NCBI GenBank assembly: GCA_963930655.1
Contig: OZ005605.1
Span: 8,935,501-8,999,500, forward strand
Origin: Myrica gale
Taxonomy: Eukaryota > Streptophyta > Magnoliopsida > Fagales > Myricaceae
DNA: 64,000 bases
Reading direction: 5' to 3'
Each line of letters opens with the position of its first letter. Positions within the stretch are counted from its first letter, which is position 1. Positions 46,795 to 58,248 of this stretch are shown one piece after another. The notes under the pieces were generated by a model that was not told the DNA's origin, searched no databases, and saw only the letters and a program-made list of their open reading frames with translations. Made by a program: the position numbers and the translations under genes.

Positions 46795-47400
46795 TCCCAC
46801 TTGTCGGGGTTACCAGGCTGGCTAACCGAACTATGAATTTCTATCAATGTCGGGATAGACAGAGGCCTAGGATAGTACGCTGTCGGAGTGAGACCAGGGT
46901 ACAGTAACGAAGTGAAACCGAAATGAAAAACTCAATTTCTCAAGAAGAAAAGAGAGAGAAAGAACAACAAATTCCATGAAACAATATCTTATTTACTAGA
47001 ATCGGTTGCTACTAGTCCGGGTTACCTCAGAGATAGAGCCATTAGGGGAGAAAAAACAACCTAGTTAGTGCACTAACTCAAACCTAGTTCTTGCACGAAA
47101 TGTCCTGCTAACATAGGAGCACTCCTACTCAGAAATGGAAGAGACAATTTCTTTCTTTGGGGTCAAAGGGCTATTCTAAACCAAAAGAAGTTATGGACTC
47201 GGATATGATGCTGCTCTTTCTAATGAGAGTTCCTTGGACCGGCTGGAGAGTAAGTAATACTAAAGTCTGCTGGTAGGTAGGGTCAAGTTGTTGAGGGTTC
47301 CAAACCTCTATAGTAAGTAAATATTGCATAGAAAAAGTGCGCTCTATAGCTAGCTCCAATTGAACAGGTTGAGGAGAAGATTTGCCTATAGTTGGTTAGC
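46795..47400. other. Block of unusual composition, possible organelle-derived insert
   Basis: Less AT-rich than its surroundings, with no known repeat signature (for example GGGGTTACCAGGCTGGCTAA and CCTTGGACCGGCTGGAGAG). Right before it, 46768-46793 repeats the end of exon 1 (TATTCTTG(T/A)..CGATTTGTGAAAGG), like filler DNA at a repair junction. The style recalls plant mitochondrial intergenic DNA. This is inference only. Confidence 0.3.
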
Positions 47401-47533
47401 TCAGGTTTTCAATGCCAAATCCCTGTTTATTTTGAAAGCTTAATTTGTTAAGAAAAAGTAGATTTATTCTTTTAAGCTATATTTTCCAATATAAGCTAGT
47501 ATATTCAACTTTTTATCTTTCCTTGCACCCATG

Positions 47534-47660
47534 CACTATAACAAAATTGTTTTTTTGGGACTGAAAAACCGTCCCAAAAATTATAAATTCCAACCTAAAA
47601 ATTCTTTTGGGGATGGATTTATTTCCGTCCCAAAAGAAGTGTCATCATTCGAACCTGATC
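47534..47660 (+). mobile_element. CACTA-type transposon left end in MATE intron 1
   Basis: Starts CACTATAACAAAATTG, preceded by ATG (possible 3-bp duplication). Subterminal GGGACTG / CGTCCCAAAA motifs follow. The right end was not found; motifs of the same type at 50885-50990 may be its far side, in which case the Copia fossil is inserted within it. Confidence 0.6.
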
Positions 47661-47829
47661 GGACTTCGTCGCCAATTTTACTATTTGAATAGCATCGCAT
47701 GCCAACTGTTTGAAATATTTGAATATGTTCAAACATTATCCAACGGTCAATGGTGTTGCATTTGATATTGTTCTCAAGCAGCCCAAGTGTGCTCTCACCT
47801 TCAGATTCATGCACACAGTTCTTGAGATA

Positions 47830-50640
47830 ATTCTAGAGAGAGAAACTGTTTCTCACGTTATGACTCTTCTCCTCTAAAATGAAAGTTTTGAATTTATATA
47901 ATAGCTCACTCCAAAACTTTAATTGTGCATGTGCGTGGGATCCTTAGGGATCTCAAATCTCAGTTATAGGATCATCATGAAAGACTCTTTTTCATTAAAT
48001 ATTTTATATTGGATATTCCAAATTTTATAGACTTCTACAAAATGTGATCACGTCCATTAACATATCACAGTTGACCCCCGAGATAGTGGGACTATTTATG
48101 TGAATTCCCATTTGCTAACAAATATTTACTTATTTACAAATATTTACATATCACATTATATATTCCACATTATTAAATCTCTTGCTTATAATTCTTAATT
48201 CACAATTTGTAACCCATTGGACTCTCCTATTTACAAAATAGTCTCACAAATAAATATATATCATATATATTAATTTTGAAAAAAAATTTACAAAATTCTT
48301 TTTGCCAAAGATTTATTTCCGAGTCCAACTCTATATAAATGTACTCAGTATACTGTCTCACAAAGATATCGGTGGATTCTTGTTAAGCATTCATACAAAC
48401 CTATTTATCTTGCAAATGGCCCAACGTTGTCTGAAATATTTGACCTCGAAAGATAATCACCAAATCACTCTGACAAAGCGCAAGTATACAACAAACAGAT
48501 CTGCATAAACCTCTTATGTCTAAGGACATCATTAAGCTAACTGTGTTGAATATCAATCTCGCTATGAGTGATCACTTACAAAAGGTATTCACATTTGATC
48601 TCGTTCAGTGCATGTACTCTTATAGTGCACTCACTCATCTACTTAAGGTCACTACCTCAATGACAGAGTCCATCATCCTATTTAATACAAGCACAACGAG
48701 TGTAGACCTATTTTTACATAAATATGTATATTGGTCTAGAACAACTTTCAAGTGAACAAGAAACTGAAAAATCATACTCCTCATTTGATTCATTAATCAT
48801 TGGCATGACTTTTCTATAATGTCACTTAACAATATAACAGTGTACATCTTATGTTACAACATGATACTCAATAAGTATTAAATACATATAACTATGAAGG
48901 ATAAATAATTATCTCATAATTATTCTAAACAACTGGTTTTGAGTGCATATTTTCAACATGTCTAACTTGCACTCAAAACCATTCATACATGTATATTATA
49001 CCCAAATAGACTCTAAATGTTTCTCAAACACTTTTGAGTCAATGATTCGGTGAAAACGTATTCACAGTGTTCTAGGTCGACACTATGCTAACCATCACGA
49101 CATCACTCTAATTCACTATATCACAAATCCTCTTTGTATGTACTTTGCCCTCAGTGCTAGAGTATGTAGTGGTATTCTGCTTACAACTCTTGCAACCACC
49201 ATGCAATTTTACCCAATGTATACAAACAAATTCAAAATTGATCAACTATCAATAATATTTGAGCCTGTGTATTTTTGTATAGTCCGCAAATTCTCAATTC
49301 TAAACCCCAGAAAATAGCGCTTAGTACTTCTCAAGTACTTGAGAATCTGCTTAACCACTGTCTAGCTTTCGGAGTCCATATCCAATTGCAATGCTGACTG
49401 CATGATTAATATTTGACATTATCTCTCTCTTCTTAAAGAAATGAATATTATACCTAAAGGATAAAATCATTCCTTGCAAATCTGAAAACCATTGCCAATA
49501 TTTGTCGATGTAGTCCCAAAAACATATTTTCTCGGTTTCCACATAATTTGGTTCCAAGAACGTGGAACACTTCCAAAGATCTTTGATTTGAAAAACATGG
49601 TTCATCAAACATATTTTCATTGATGACATCACCCCGACGTAATTCCCAAGAGTAGAACATTGCTGACATAAAGAACTAGAAACACTACTAAACTTCCACT
49701 GACTTCATATCAATACAAGGCTCATCTATGTTTCATGATAAATCAAATGATTTGATAATATCATCTAAATGAATTCTTAGCTAACGCTCCTGAGTTTCGA
49801 ACTCTTCAGATTTATCAGTAGGTTTAATAACATCTATTTTTCTATTGATCGCATCTACCTTAAGTATTAGCTCACCAGACGGTTTCATCAAGAACTATCA
49901 TGTGTTCGCCTTCACTTAAGTTGTACTCCATGTTTTTAAAAGTAATAATAATAAGAATAATATTCTTGCTGATAATTACCTTTTGTTCAATTGGGTTTAT
50001 AAAAATAATACCCAACGAACCCTTTTTGGGTAACCCATAAATAATCCTCGATTCCAGCTATTCCACATCAAAGTATTTCATGCAAGCTAGACATCACCAT
50101 TTACTCTCAAATGATCTAAATTTGGTCTCACCAATTCATGATTCATAACGAGTTTTAGGATAGATTTAGCAGGTATCCTGTTTAAACTATAAACAATTGC
50201 TTACAAGGCGAAAACCCCAACAGTATACAGGTAATACATTCATCCTTAACTCCCAATGAACAATATCCCATAAAGTTTAGTTTCTTATTTTAACCATTCA
50301 CAGAGTCCACAATCAACCCTTTAAAACAGACTATTAATAATACTAGAGATTATATAAAGATGATCTTTCAAATAACAAATGTAAAAACGAAACAATTGTT
50401 GAAATATGAAACTAAATTTCCAAAAGTTTTGGAACATAAATATAGTCTTCTAAATTTACACTTTCTAAATTTCATGGACTCAAATGAAACAGTCCTAATG
50501 GAGGTCGTTGCAACACTTTCACTTGTCTCCATTCTCAAAAACAAATTCCTCATCACCTTGTTTATGAGTCTTCTTGAACCCCTGCAATCATATTGCATAA
50601 GTGCGAGGTTGTGCCAAAATTGACACACTAGAACTTCAAT
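47830..50640 (-). mobile_element. Ty1/Copia fossil: pol remnant and one LTR
   Basis: Minus-strand pieces at 49100-49670 resemble the end of Copia pol (RT/RNase H junction, QILKYLRSTK-type segment). Downstream in that sense lies an LTR-like block beginning TGTTGAAAATATGCACTC (right edge near 48957) and running to about 47830. Part of the right side (50160-50640) is only loosely assigned. Heavily broken and old. Confidence 0.55.
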
Positions 50641-51247
50641 GGACATTCTATTAAATCAATTTTAATTGACAAGCATACCTTCAGAAGAATCATTTTTCTT
50701 TAGTGAAGCAATTTCCCTTTTTTCAGTGACCTGACTTACCACAGAGGAAACAATTTCCCTTTTTTCTCTTTACTAAGTTGCTCGTGTCCTCTTTCTTGGA
50801 TTGAGACAATTTCTTCCTATGTTTGGCACTTTCAAGACGGAACATCATCTTCTCCTAGAAAATAGACATACCCCATTCAAACGACAACCGTCCCAAAGGT
50901 CGAATAAAATTTGGAAAAAAAATTTGGTCCCAAAAAATACGAATATTTTTGAGAACGACATAAATCCGTACCAAAAAAAGGAAGATTCTTTTTTTAGAAT
51001 GAACCGCAGTTGGACGCAAGCAACAAAATTCGAAATGTCCAAATTAAGCCATGCATGGTTATTGGTTGTTTTTAGAACTCTAGGCAGTGATTTTGTTCAC
51101 CACACAACCCAGGCAGATGATTTTTAAATTTCCCTTATTTTTAAGTCAATCCTCAAGTAATATCCTTGTAAAGAGATATGGCCTTATCGATACATTTATT
51201 CTTGGGAGTTGTGATTGTGCAATGGGTAACATTATACTTGTCCGAAC
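50641..51247. other. Intron sequence with CACTA-like motifs
   Basis: Two related lines containing CAATTTCCCTTTTTTC near 50708 and 50748 form a short tandem repeat. CGTCCCAAAGG and TTTGGTCCCAAAAAA at 50885-50940 match the style of the CACTA end at 47534. No gene. Confidence 0.4.
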
Positions 51248-54200
51248 TGTCACGCCCCGAACGCCATCCCGCAGGGACCGTGACAGCCGCGAGCAATCCC
51301 CAGAAAAGCTCCAGCGTTCATACATACATACTTACAGCGGAAAAACTACAGAATCGCTAGAGAAGCGAGCCAACCCATAACATAATTAAGGTTCTCAATA
51401 AACTTGCATCTTAGTATATACATAACATGTTTAACATTTAAACAAGTGACGGATCTCATCGATTAGATCACAACAACAAAACATAGGAATAATTTTTATT
51501 CTAAGTCAGGTAGTCCTCCTGACTTCCTTCACCTGAGGCATCTGGAATGACACAATTTTAAAAAACGTGAGTCAAAAAGACTCAGTAAGGGAAAAAACAT
51601 GCTCTTGACTTGTACTTGCTTAACATGGGAAATCATAATTCATGATGCACATGCATGTCATGGGTATGCATATGGTCTTGCTTGTAGACATAAACTTGTT
51701 CTTGAAATTGGCCCCTGGCCCTTGAAAACATTTCCTTCACAACTTGTGGGCTACTTACGCTCCATTTAACCCCTGGAGTACGGGTTGTGCGTTCCCATCG
51801 GAACCGTCTCCCTTACCCTTGGGGACTTTTTATTTGGTCGAGCTAGCCCGTAGTTGCCCCAGGCCAGATGGCTAGACACAACCCTTGGAGGCCCACACCT
51901 TCTCATTGTCCTTCAGTGTGGTTTGCAAAGCCTCTTAGGATTCACCCGTCCTTTTCTCATTCGTCCTTCGGTATGGTTGTCCATCATGATGGTACGGTAC
52001 CGACCAGAGCTCCTTGACTTAACTTATCTTTCCATAAAACTTTCCATAAGGCATTGCATAAAATTCACTTTATAAAAATCATGCAATGCTCATGCCATGC
52101 CATGCTTGCTCGAAATATCATGCTTGTTCATGAATCAATGTAGTGTGTCATTCCAGTTTTCATAAAAGTGTAAGTTTCTACTTACAATTTTCACTTACAT
52201 TCCACTTACCTCGGTCTCCTTGATTATGAATAAAGGTACAAAGATCGCCTACAAGCGATTCAAACACCTCTTAGTTACTAAGAATTAAGTACATAATCAT
52301 ACAAGATAAATATTTGAATATTACTCGGTTTTTTCCCAAAAATATATTTCTGAAAAATATTATATCATTCTCAAGGATTTACATAGAAACTCTTATTAAC
52401 CATTCTTACTTAGGATTCTAATTAGCAAGCTAATTGCTCTATAATTAAACCCTAATCTTTCTTTTATTTCATACATTAAACTAGGTCTTTAAGTTCATCA
52501 ATTACTAACCCTAATCATAATTAAACCTTGGCTTTGACATTTGAATCTCCATGCAACCCGAGACATTATTCTTTGATTAGGTTTTACATTTTTCTCCTCT
52601 TATGATCAAGGTTCTCAAATCCTTAGCTTTGATATTCATATCATTACAATTACATTTCACTTTGCCCTAAATAGGATTTGGCCAACACTAAACCATTCTA
52701 ATTACAAGGCCTTGATAATTATTTTAACCCGAGCCCTTTAAGCCTTATTATCTTTGTTTTTCTCTTACATGTATGGTGTGTTTTATCATTGAACTTAAAC
52801 TTAATCCTCTAATCCATTTGGCTATAACCCTAATTTCATTTATCCATCACAGCAAATATTATTTAATTGTTCTAAGCTTGCCATTAGGGTTTTTCTTTTA
52901 CTAGGTCATTCGGCCATGCTCAATTTCAAGTGTTCCTTGTCTACAATTTCTTCTCCAATGGTAATCTCATCCTCCATTTTCAGATTCACAACCTAGAATC
53001 CACAAATCACAACACAACTTCAAGATCTAGCAAGACATCACATTCGGCCAACACCCATATTCATAGAATAATTAGGTTTTCCTTGGTTCTTTTTATTTGC
53101 ATGCAAACTTCTACATTTCAAGACTAACTTATATGCATATGTTTACTATACTTACATATATCATGGTCATTCATCAAATCTATACTTAAACAAAGTTATA
53201 CTTGAAGATCAAAGGCATACAAGGTTTGGCCAACACCAACCCACAACCTTTCATGTCAAAACTTGCAACATGCGTTCCTTTTGCATTTTCTAACATTCAA
53301 GTTCAGATCTCATGCTTATATGGCTAGATCTAACATCACAACACAACTTAGGGTTAGTTTTCTAAGCTCAAGATCTAGCAAAAACCAAAGCACAAACTCA
53401 AGATCCAACCAAGAAAGACATTCAGCCAACAACAATATTTAGCACCAACAACCATATTTGGCCTTACCTTGATGATTGGACACAAGCCTTGCTAAAATAA
53501 GATCACCTAGCATAATAAAACATCTTAGGTCAGAAATTATAAAGAACCCAAGCCAAAACATCATGTGAAAATCAAGTCTACCTCTATCTTCCACTAGTCA
53601 CACGATTTTCACCAAAATCCTTCCTTAACCCCCAACTTTCGGTTCCACCTTTAGGAATGGTTCCAAGGGCTGAGATTTGTGTCTTCAAGGTGCTAAGATA
53701 GAGGTTTATGGTGGGGAAAAGAGAAGTGTTTTGGTTGCAAGAGGAAGGAAGCAAGACTTAAGCCAAAAGAGAGGAGTTTCGGTCAAGAGAGAAAAAGAGA
53801 AAGAGAGTTGAATGAGAGTGTGCTATTCGGCCAAGGCAAGTGAGCCTTTGAAATGTGAAGGAGTGGGGAGGAGGGGGTAATTCGTAGAAGGCCATTTTGA
53901 ATCTCACTTCAATTATGACAAGGACAAGAGAGTTGAAAGTGACAAGAGGAAAAAGGGGTGAAATGGGGTGGGGTATGGCCGACCAATGCAAGGTCACCAT
54001 CACTCCTTTTCTCTCACCTCATCCCTTTGTCCCCTCAAGCCAAGCCCTCCCACGTGAACTCCTTGCCATTTCACTTCATTTTCTCTCTTCTTTGGCTTAG
54101 CTTTCACGTGAACATCCATTGCATAGCTTTTCTCTTCTTTTGTCTTGTCTTGTCCATTAAATGCTTAACTTATCTCTTCTTAAATCTTCACATGGACCAC

Positions 54201-55007
54201 AACTTTAAGACTTTTCCACCCTCCTTGCTCTTCACGTGAATGACTTTATCTCTTGGTTTGATTATTGTTTAGTTCACTTATGTTGTTCGGTTCCAACTCA
54301 ACTAACTTAGTTACTCTTGTCACACACATATGTATTCTAACTTATCTCCTATAAGCACTTTAGCTTATCTAGTTCAATCCCATAACTTATCCACTTATAA
54401 GCATGACAACCTATCTCAAAATAATTGCTCTAGCATATCTCTAAGATCGCCACAACAACCTATTATCTTAAAAGCTCTCTAGCTTATCACTATGATAAGC
54501 AAGTGTGCTTATCAATTAAATTCTCTTCAAGCTTATCATATATTTAATAGCTTATCATATAATATCTCTAATGATAATTCAAAACTAATAATTAAGGCCA
54601 CATAATGATGAACAATGCTACCTACTAAAGACACACAAAAATATTTAAATACTTACATGAATTTCATGATCTTCTACTTAATTATTTTCGGCCATAATAT
54701 ATAAATCTCTCTTCATAATTTAATTTCATGGATTATGGGATATACTAAGCAAATGGCAATATAAATCGATAAAAGAAACTAACCTAGCAAATTTCGGATC
54801 TTAGGGAAAATAAAATTTAAACTTGCACTAACTTCCACAGTGAAAAAGAAAATTATTTAAAGAAAAATTCTTGAAATAAAATTTCATAATAGTTAATGTA
54901 CTTTAAACATAAAGCTTAGGTCATACATTGGCCAAAAATATGGCCCTTTAATTTAAATTAAAAGCTAATACATAGGAAATAACAAAAGAGATAAACGGGG
55001 TCTCACA
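51248..55007 (-). mobile_element. Solo LTR of the long-LTR Gypsy family in MATE intron 1
   Basis: In reverse orientation it runs TGTGAGACCCCG...GGGGCGTGACA and is flanked by CGAAC (51243-51247 and 55008-55012), so it is a complete 3760-bp solo LTR. Landmarks: altered arms at 51542-51554 and 52144-52156, TGAGTC-AAAAA-GACTCA at 51568-51584 and a hairpin array at 51780-52015. Noncoding; opposite in direction to the MATE gene. Confidence 0.93.
51780..52015 (-). repeat. Hairpin array in the intron solo LTR
   Basis: In LTR sense one clear unit has CCACAC/GTGTGG outside GAAGGACAATGAGAAGG, wrapped by GAGG/CCTC. A second unit (ACCATACCGAAGGACGAATG...) has a weaker stem. Organisation is like copy D. 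Confidence 0.7.
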
Positions 55008-55051
55008 CGAACTATGTTTTATTTTTCTTTGCTTTTTTATTTATTTTGAAG

Positions 55052-55593
55052 CTGGGCATGTCAAGTGCGACTGAGACCATGTGTGGGCAAGCATTTGGGG
55101 CTGGACAGTACCACATGCTGGGTATTTACTTGCAACGGTCGTGGATTATTGATGTCATTACAACAACAATACTGGTCCCTCTCTTTGTCTTCTCATGTCC
55201 CCTGTTTAGATCCCTCGGTGAGGAAGAAGAGATATCGATAGCATCTGAAGCTATCTCCATATGGTTCATTCCCGGCATCTATTCCTATGTTTTCTCCTCG
55301 ACAATCCAGATGTACTTACAAGCACAACTTAAAAATCTGATTGTCGGATGGCTATCTGCTGCATCATTTGTACTTCAAGTGCTTTTATCTTGGATATTTG
55401 TGAGCATACTCGGCTTAGGAGTTCCGGGTGCCATGGGCGCGTTCAACATATCCAGTTGGTTATTGGTCCTTTGTGAGTTCGTCTATATTTTTGGTGGTTG
55501 GTGCCCAAATACCTGGAATGGATTCACGGCAGCTGCCTTCACAGATATTTGGCCTTTATTGAAGTTGTCAATATCCTCTGGTGTGATGCTTTG
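55052..55593 (+). CDS. MATE exon 2 (residues 84-264)
   Basis: Starts with LGMSSATETMCGQAFGAG, which continues directly from exon 1 (GIL|LGMSS). It encodes several membrane helices and ends in a split Cys codon before GTAATTCC. Confidence 0.95.
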
Positions 55594-56002
55594 GTAATTC
55601 CACGTCCTTTTCATCTTGATTTCACCTTTTGCTATGTTTTTTCCTTTATATAATTGTTGTGCATGACATTATCTAGTAATCAATGAACACTTCTGGAAGG
55701 AATAATTCAATTTTAGAAAGATTTTTGGTGAGGCATAGAAGCTAAATAGAGCATATCCAATAGCATGCGCAAATGCTAAAGTAATAGATTTATATTGTTA
55801 AGAATGTTATATGTTGCCCTAATCAAGTGCATTGCAATGCAGTATTCCATGTAAAACAATATGCATGGCAGTCTCAGTAGCTTATGTTATATCTTAATTC
55901 CTGATTGCTTCTTCCATTAACACGTTAAATTGACCTCTGTAACCCACCGGTTGCATAATTGTCAAAGTCGTTGTATTGATTTCTTTTATTTATCTGCAAT
56001 AG

Positions 56003-56089
56003 TTTAGAGCTGTGGTACAATGCTATCCTAGTTCTGTTGGCCGGATATATGAAAAATGCGATTGTTGCTATCTCCGCATTCTCCATCTG
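56003..56089 (+). CDS. MATE exon 3 (residues 264-293)
   Basis: Acceptor TATCTGCAATAG. Encodes LELWYNAILVLLAGYMKNAI and on to FSI, then a split Cys codon before GTACGA. Size (87 nt) and phase fit plant MATE genes. Confidence 0.92.
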
Positions 56090-56220
56090 GTACGATTTAT
56101 TGCACTTTCGTTATTTGTTTTCGATCTTTTGGTGTTCAATTTATTTGGAAGAGTCAATATATATGCCTGTGTTCTTAGGATTAATCTACTAAAAGATCAA
56201 ATTTTTCTTTTTGTACGTAG

Positions 56221-56277
56221 CCTCAATATATGCCAATGGGAATTTATGATATTCCTTGGATTATTAGGTGCCACAAG
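56221..56277 (+). CDS. MATE exon 4 (residues 293-312)
   Basis: Acceptor TTTTTGTACGTAG. Encodes LNICQWEFMIFLGLLGAT, matching the family's LNINGWEFMI-type motif, with C-Q in place of the usual N-G. Ends in a split Ser codon before GTATGT. Confidence 0.92.
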
Positions 56278-56367
56278 GTATGTCTTTTATCCTAATCTAC
56301 TTTGGATTTAGTCTCTGTTATATATTTTCTCCTCCAAATTTACTCCTCTTGCTATATAATTTGACAG

Positions 56368-56606
56368 TGTGCGTGTATCAAATGTGCTCGGGAGAGGAAA
56401 TGCTAAAGCTGCACTATTTTCCATTAAAGTCATCCTCAGTACTTCAATTTGTCTCGGAGTGGTTTGCTGGGTCTTATGTTTAGTTTTTGGGAATCAAATT
56501 TCATACTTGTTTACAAGTGATGAAGAGGTTGCGGAAGCTGTTTCAAGTCTCTCTACCCTTCTTGCTTTCTCTATGTTACTAAATAGTGTTCAACCAATAC
56601 TTACAG
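56368..56606 (+). CDS. MATE exon 5 (residues 312-392)
   Basis: Acceptor TAATTTGACAG. Starts VRVSNVLGRGNAKAA, a family signature, and ends LNSVQPILTG with a split Gly codon before GTGAGC. Confidence 0.94.
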
Positions 56607-56696
56607 GTGAGCAATATTTAACTAAGGAAGCATATAAGCTATACGAAGAAGAACATGTTTATCAAAGACTAACATGTTATTACTTCTTGGCGTCAG

Positions 56697-56748
56697 GTGT
56701 GGCCATTGGTGCTGGTTTACAAAGTTCCGTTGCAATTATAAACATCTG
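56697..56748 (+). CDS. MATE exon 6, part before the TRIM (residues 392-409)
   Basis: Acceptor CTTGGCGTCAG. Encodes GVAIGAGLQSSVAIINIC. The last five bases, ATCTG, are one copy of the TRIM target duplication. Confidence 0.93.
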
Positions 56749-57747
56749 TATTAGAGTTAGTCCCACATTGCTAAAGCAATGTGGGCTATTGTAATCAAAG
56801 GCTTATAAATGAAGTCTCTATGTAATCTCATCCTTACACCAGTGAGTACACACATCTGCCCATTTGGGCCTTCCCACAGTGGATGTAGGTCTATGGACCG
56901 AACCACTTAAATCTTGTGTCTCACTTCTCCTCCTCTCTCTCTCTCTTAGTCTAAATTTTTATTCTCTTTTATTTTAGTCTTAACATGGTATCGGAGCCAT
57001 TTCGATCCTGTGGCCCATTTTGGCTCAGGCTGGTCAGCACTCTTGTTGGCTTAGCTTGGCCTAGTTTAGGCCTAGTCCAGTCTGGCCTATTTTAGTTCTT
57101 CTCTCGGGCCTTCCGGCGCCCCGTCCGGCATTCATCCGGAGACCTTCCGGCGTCTTCTCTCGGGTCTTCCGGCGCCCGGTCCGGCATTCCTCCGGCGATC
57201 TTCCGGCGTCTTCTCTCGGGCCTTCCGGCGCCCCGTCCGGCATTCATCCGGAGACCTTCCGGCGTCTTCTCTCGGGCCTTCCGGCGCCCCGTCCGGCATT
57301 CCTCTGACGACCTTCCGGCGTCTTCCTCATTCCGGCGACCCTCTCCGGCCATCTTCAGGCGATTGTCGGCCTCTCTCCGGTCAGATTCCGGCCAACTTCC
57401 GGCGACTGTCTACCCTTCTCCGGCCATCCTCCGGCGCCATTTTTTTCTTATGGGGAATTTCTTTTTCTAGTCCAAACTCAACGTGTATCCACCTTGCGTT
57501 TGCGGGGGAGTATTAGAGTTAGTCCCACATTGCTAAAGCAATGTGGGCTATTGTAATCAAAGGCTTATAAATGAAGTCTCTATGTAATCTCATCCTTACA
57601 CCAGTGAGTACACACATCTGCCCATTTGGGCCTTCCCACAGTGGATGTAGGTCTATGGACCGAACCACTTAAATCTTGTGTCTCACTTCTCCTCCTCTCT
57701 CTCTCTCTTAGTCTAAATTTTTATTCTCTTTTATTTTAGTCTTAACA
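56749..57747 (+). mobile_element. TRIM (miniature LTR element) in MATE exon 6
   Basis: 999 bp with two 237-bp LTRs (56749-56985 and 57511-57747) that look identical, flanked by ATCTG (56744-56748 and 57748-57752). A Met-tRNA-type primer site TGGTATCGGAGCC (56986-56998) follows the first LTR directly. GCGGGGGAG precedes the second as polypurine tract. There is no coding capacity; the interior is a CCGGCG-rich minisatellite. LTR identity implies very recent insertion. It depends on another element's proteins to move. Confidence 0.96.
57100..57440. repeat. CCGGCG-rich minisatellite inside the TRIM
   Basis: Units of about 65-90 bp with CTTCCGGCG, CCCGTCCGGCATTC and TCTTCTCTCGGGCC recur three to four times, then decay into shorter CTCCGG repeats. 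Very GC-rich compared with the rest of the window. Confidence 0.85.
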
Positions 57748-57752
57748 ATCTG

Positions 57753-57819
57753 CAGCTATTATGTGTTTGGCATTCCAATAGGACTTTTGCTTGGCTACGT
57801 GGTTCATCTTGAAGTAAAG
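57753..57819 (+). CDS. MATE exon 6, part after the TRIM (residues 410-431)
   Basis: Encodes SYYVFGIPIGLLLGYVVHLEVK, in frame with the part before the TRIM once one ATCTG copy and the TRIM are discounted. Donor GTAATA at 57820. Confidence 0.93.
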
Positions 57820-58043
57820 GTAATATCTTATCCGCCTATAAAAAAGGTAATATCTTAGCCATCAAACAGAGCAAAGGCGTTATAATGCTCATGTAGTTCA
57901 GCTTCAGAGATAGAAGTTATTCCTATATTTCCTACTCCATTTTTGTTAAAAAAAACAAGGGATATTCAATACACATCCCACAGATGAACTATAAAGAGTT
58001 TGACACTTTGCACCCTTCGTCTCACGATAATATCTCCTATGAC

Positions 58044-58248
58044 TAAGGCTGCGTTTGCTAACACAATTTTCCCCAAAATATTATTTCTCTCCTAATAAAA
58101 TACTGCAATATAATCTCTCTCTCCCATAAAAAAATATAAAAAATTACAAAAAATATAAAAAAATTACCTCTCTCTTCACTTTTTCACCAAACCCAATACC
58201 AACACAAAACCCAACACCAAAAATATTTCAACACAAACACAACCTAAA
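58044..58248. mobile_element. MITE-like element in MATE intron 6
   Basis: Ends TAAGGCTGCGTTTGCTAACAC and, inverted, TTTAGGTTGTGTTTGTGTTG are similar inverted repeats, of the type seen in many plant MITEs starting GG(C/T)TG(C/T)GTTTG. About 205 bp, AT-rich. No clean target duplication was seen, so the exact ends are uncertain. Confidence 0.45.

Larger units (their letters stand above)
46742..55051 (+). other. MATE intron 1 (8.3 kb), mostly nested elements
   Basis: Donor GTAAGC at 46742; acceptor TTTTGAAG before 55052. In order it contains a non-AT-rich block (46795-47400), a CACTA left end (47534), a Copia fossil (about 47830-50640), CACTA-like GTCCCAAAA motifs (50885-50990) and a 3.76-kb solo LTR (51248-55007) ending only 44 bp before exon 2. 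Related MATE genes have short introns here, so nearly all the length is insertion. Confidence 0.9.

Noticed and set aside
57061-57352. Arg/Gly/Pro-rich frames inside the TRIM
   Set aside because: Translations of a CCGGCG minisatellite; TRIMs are noncoding.
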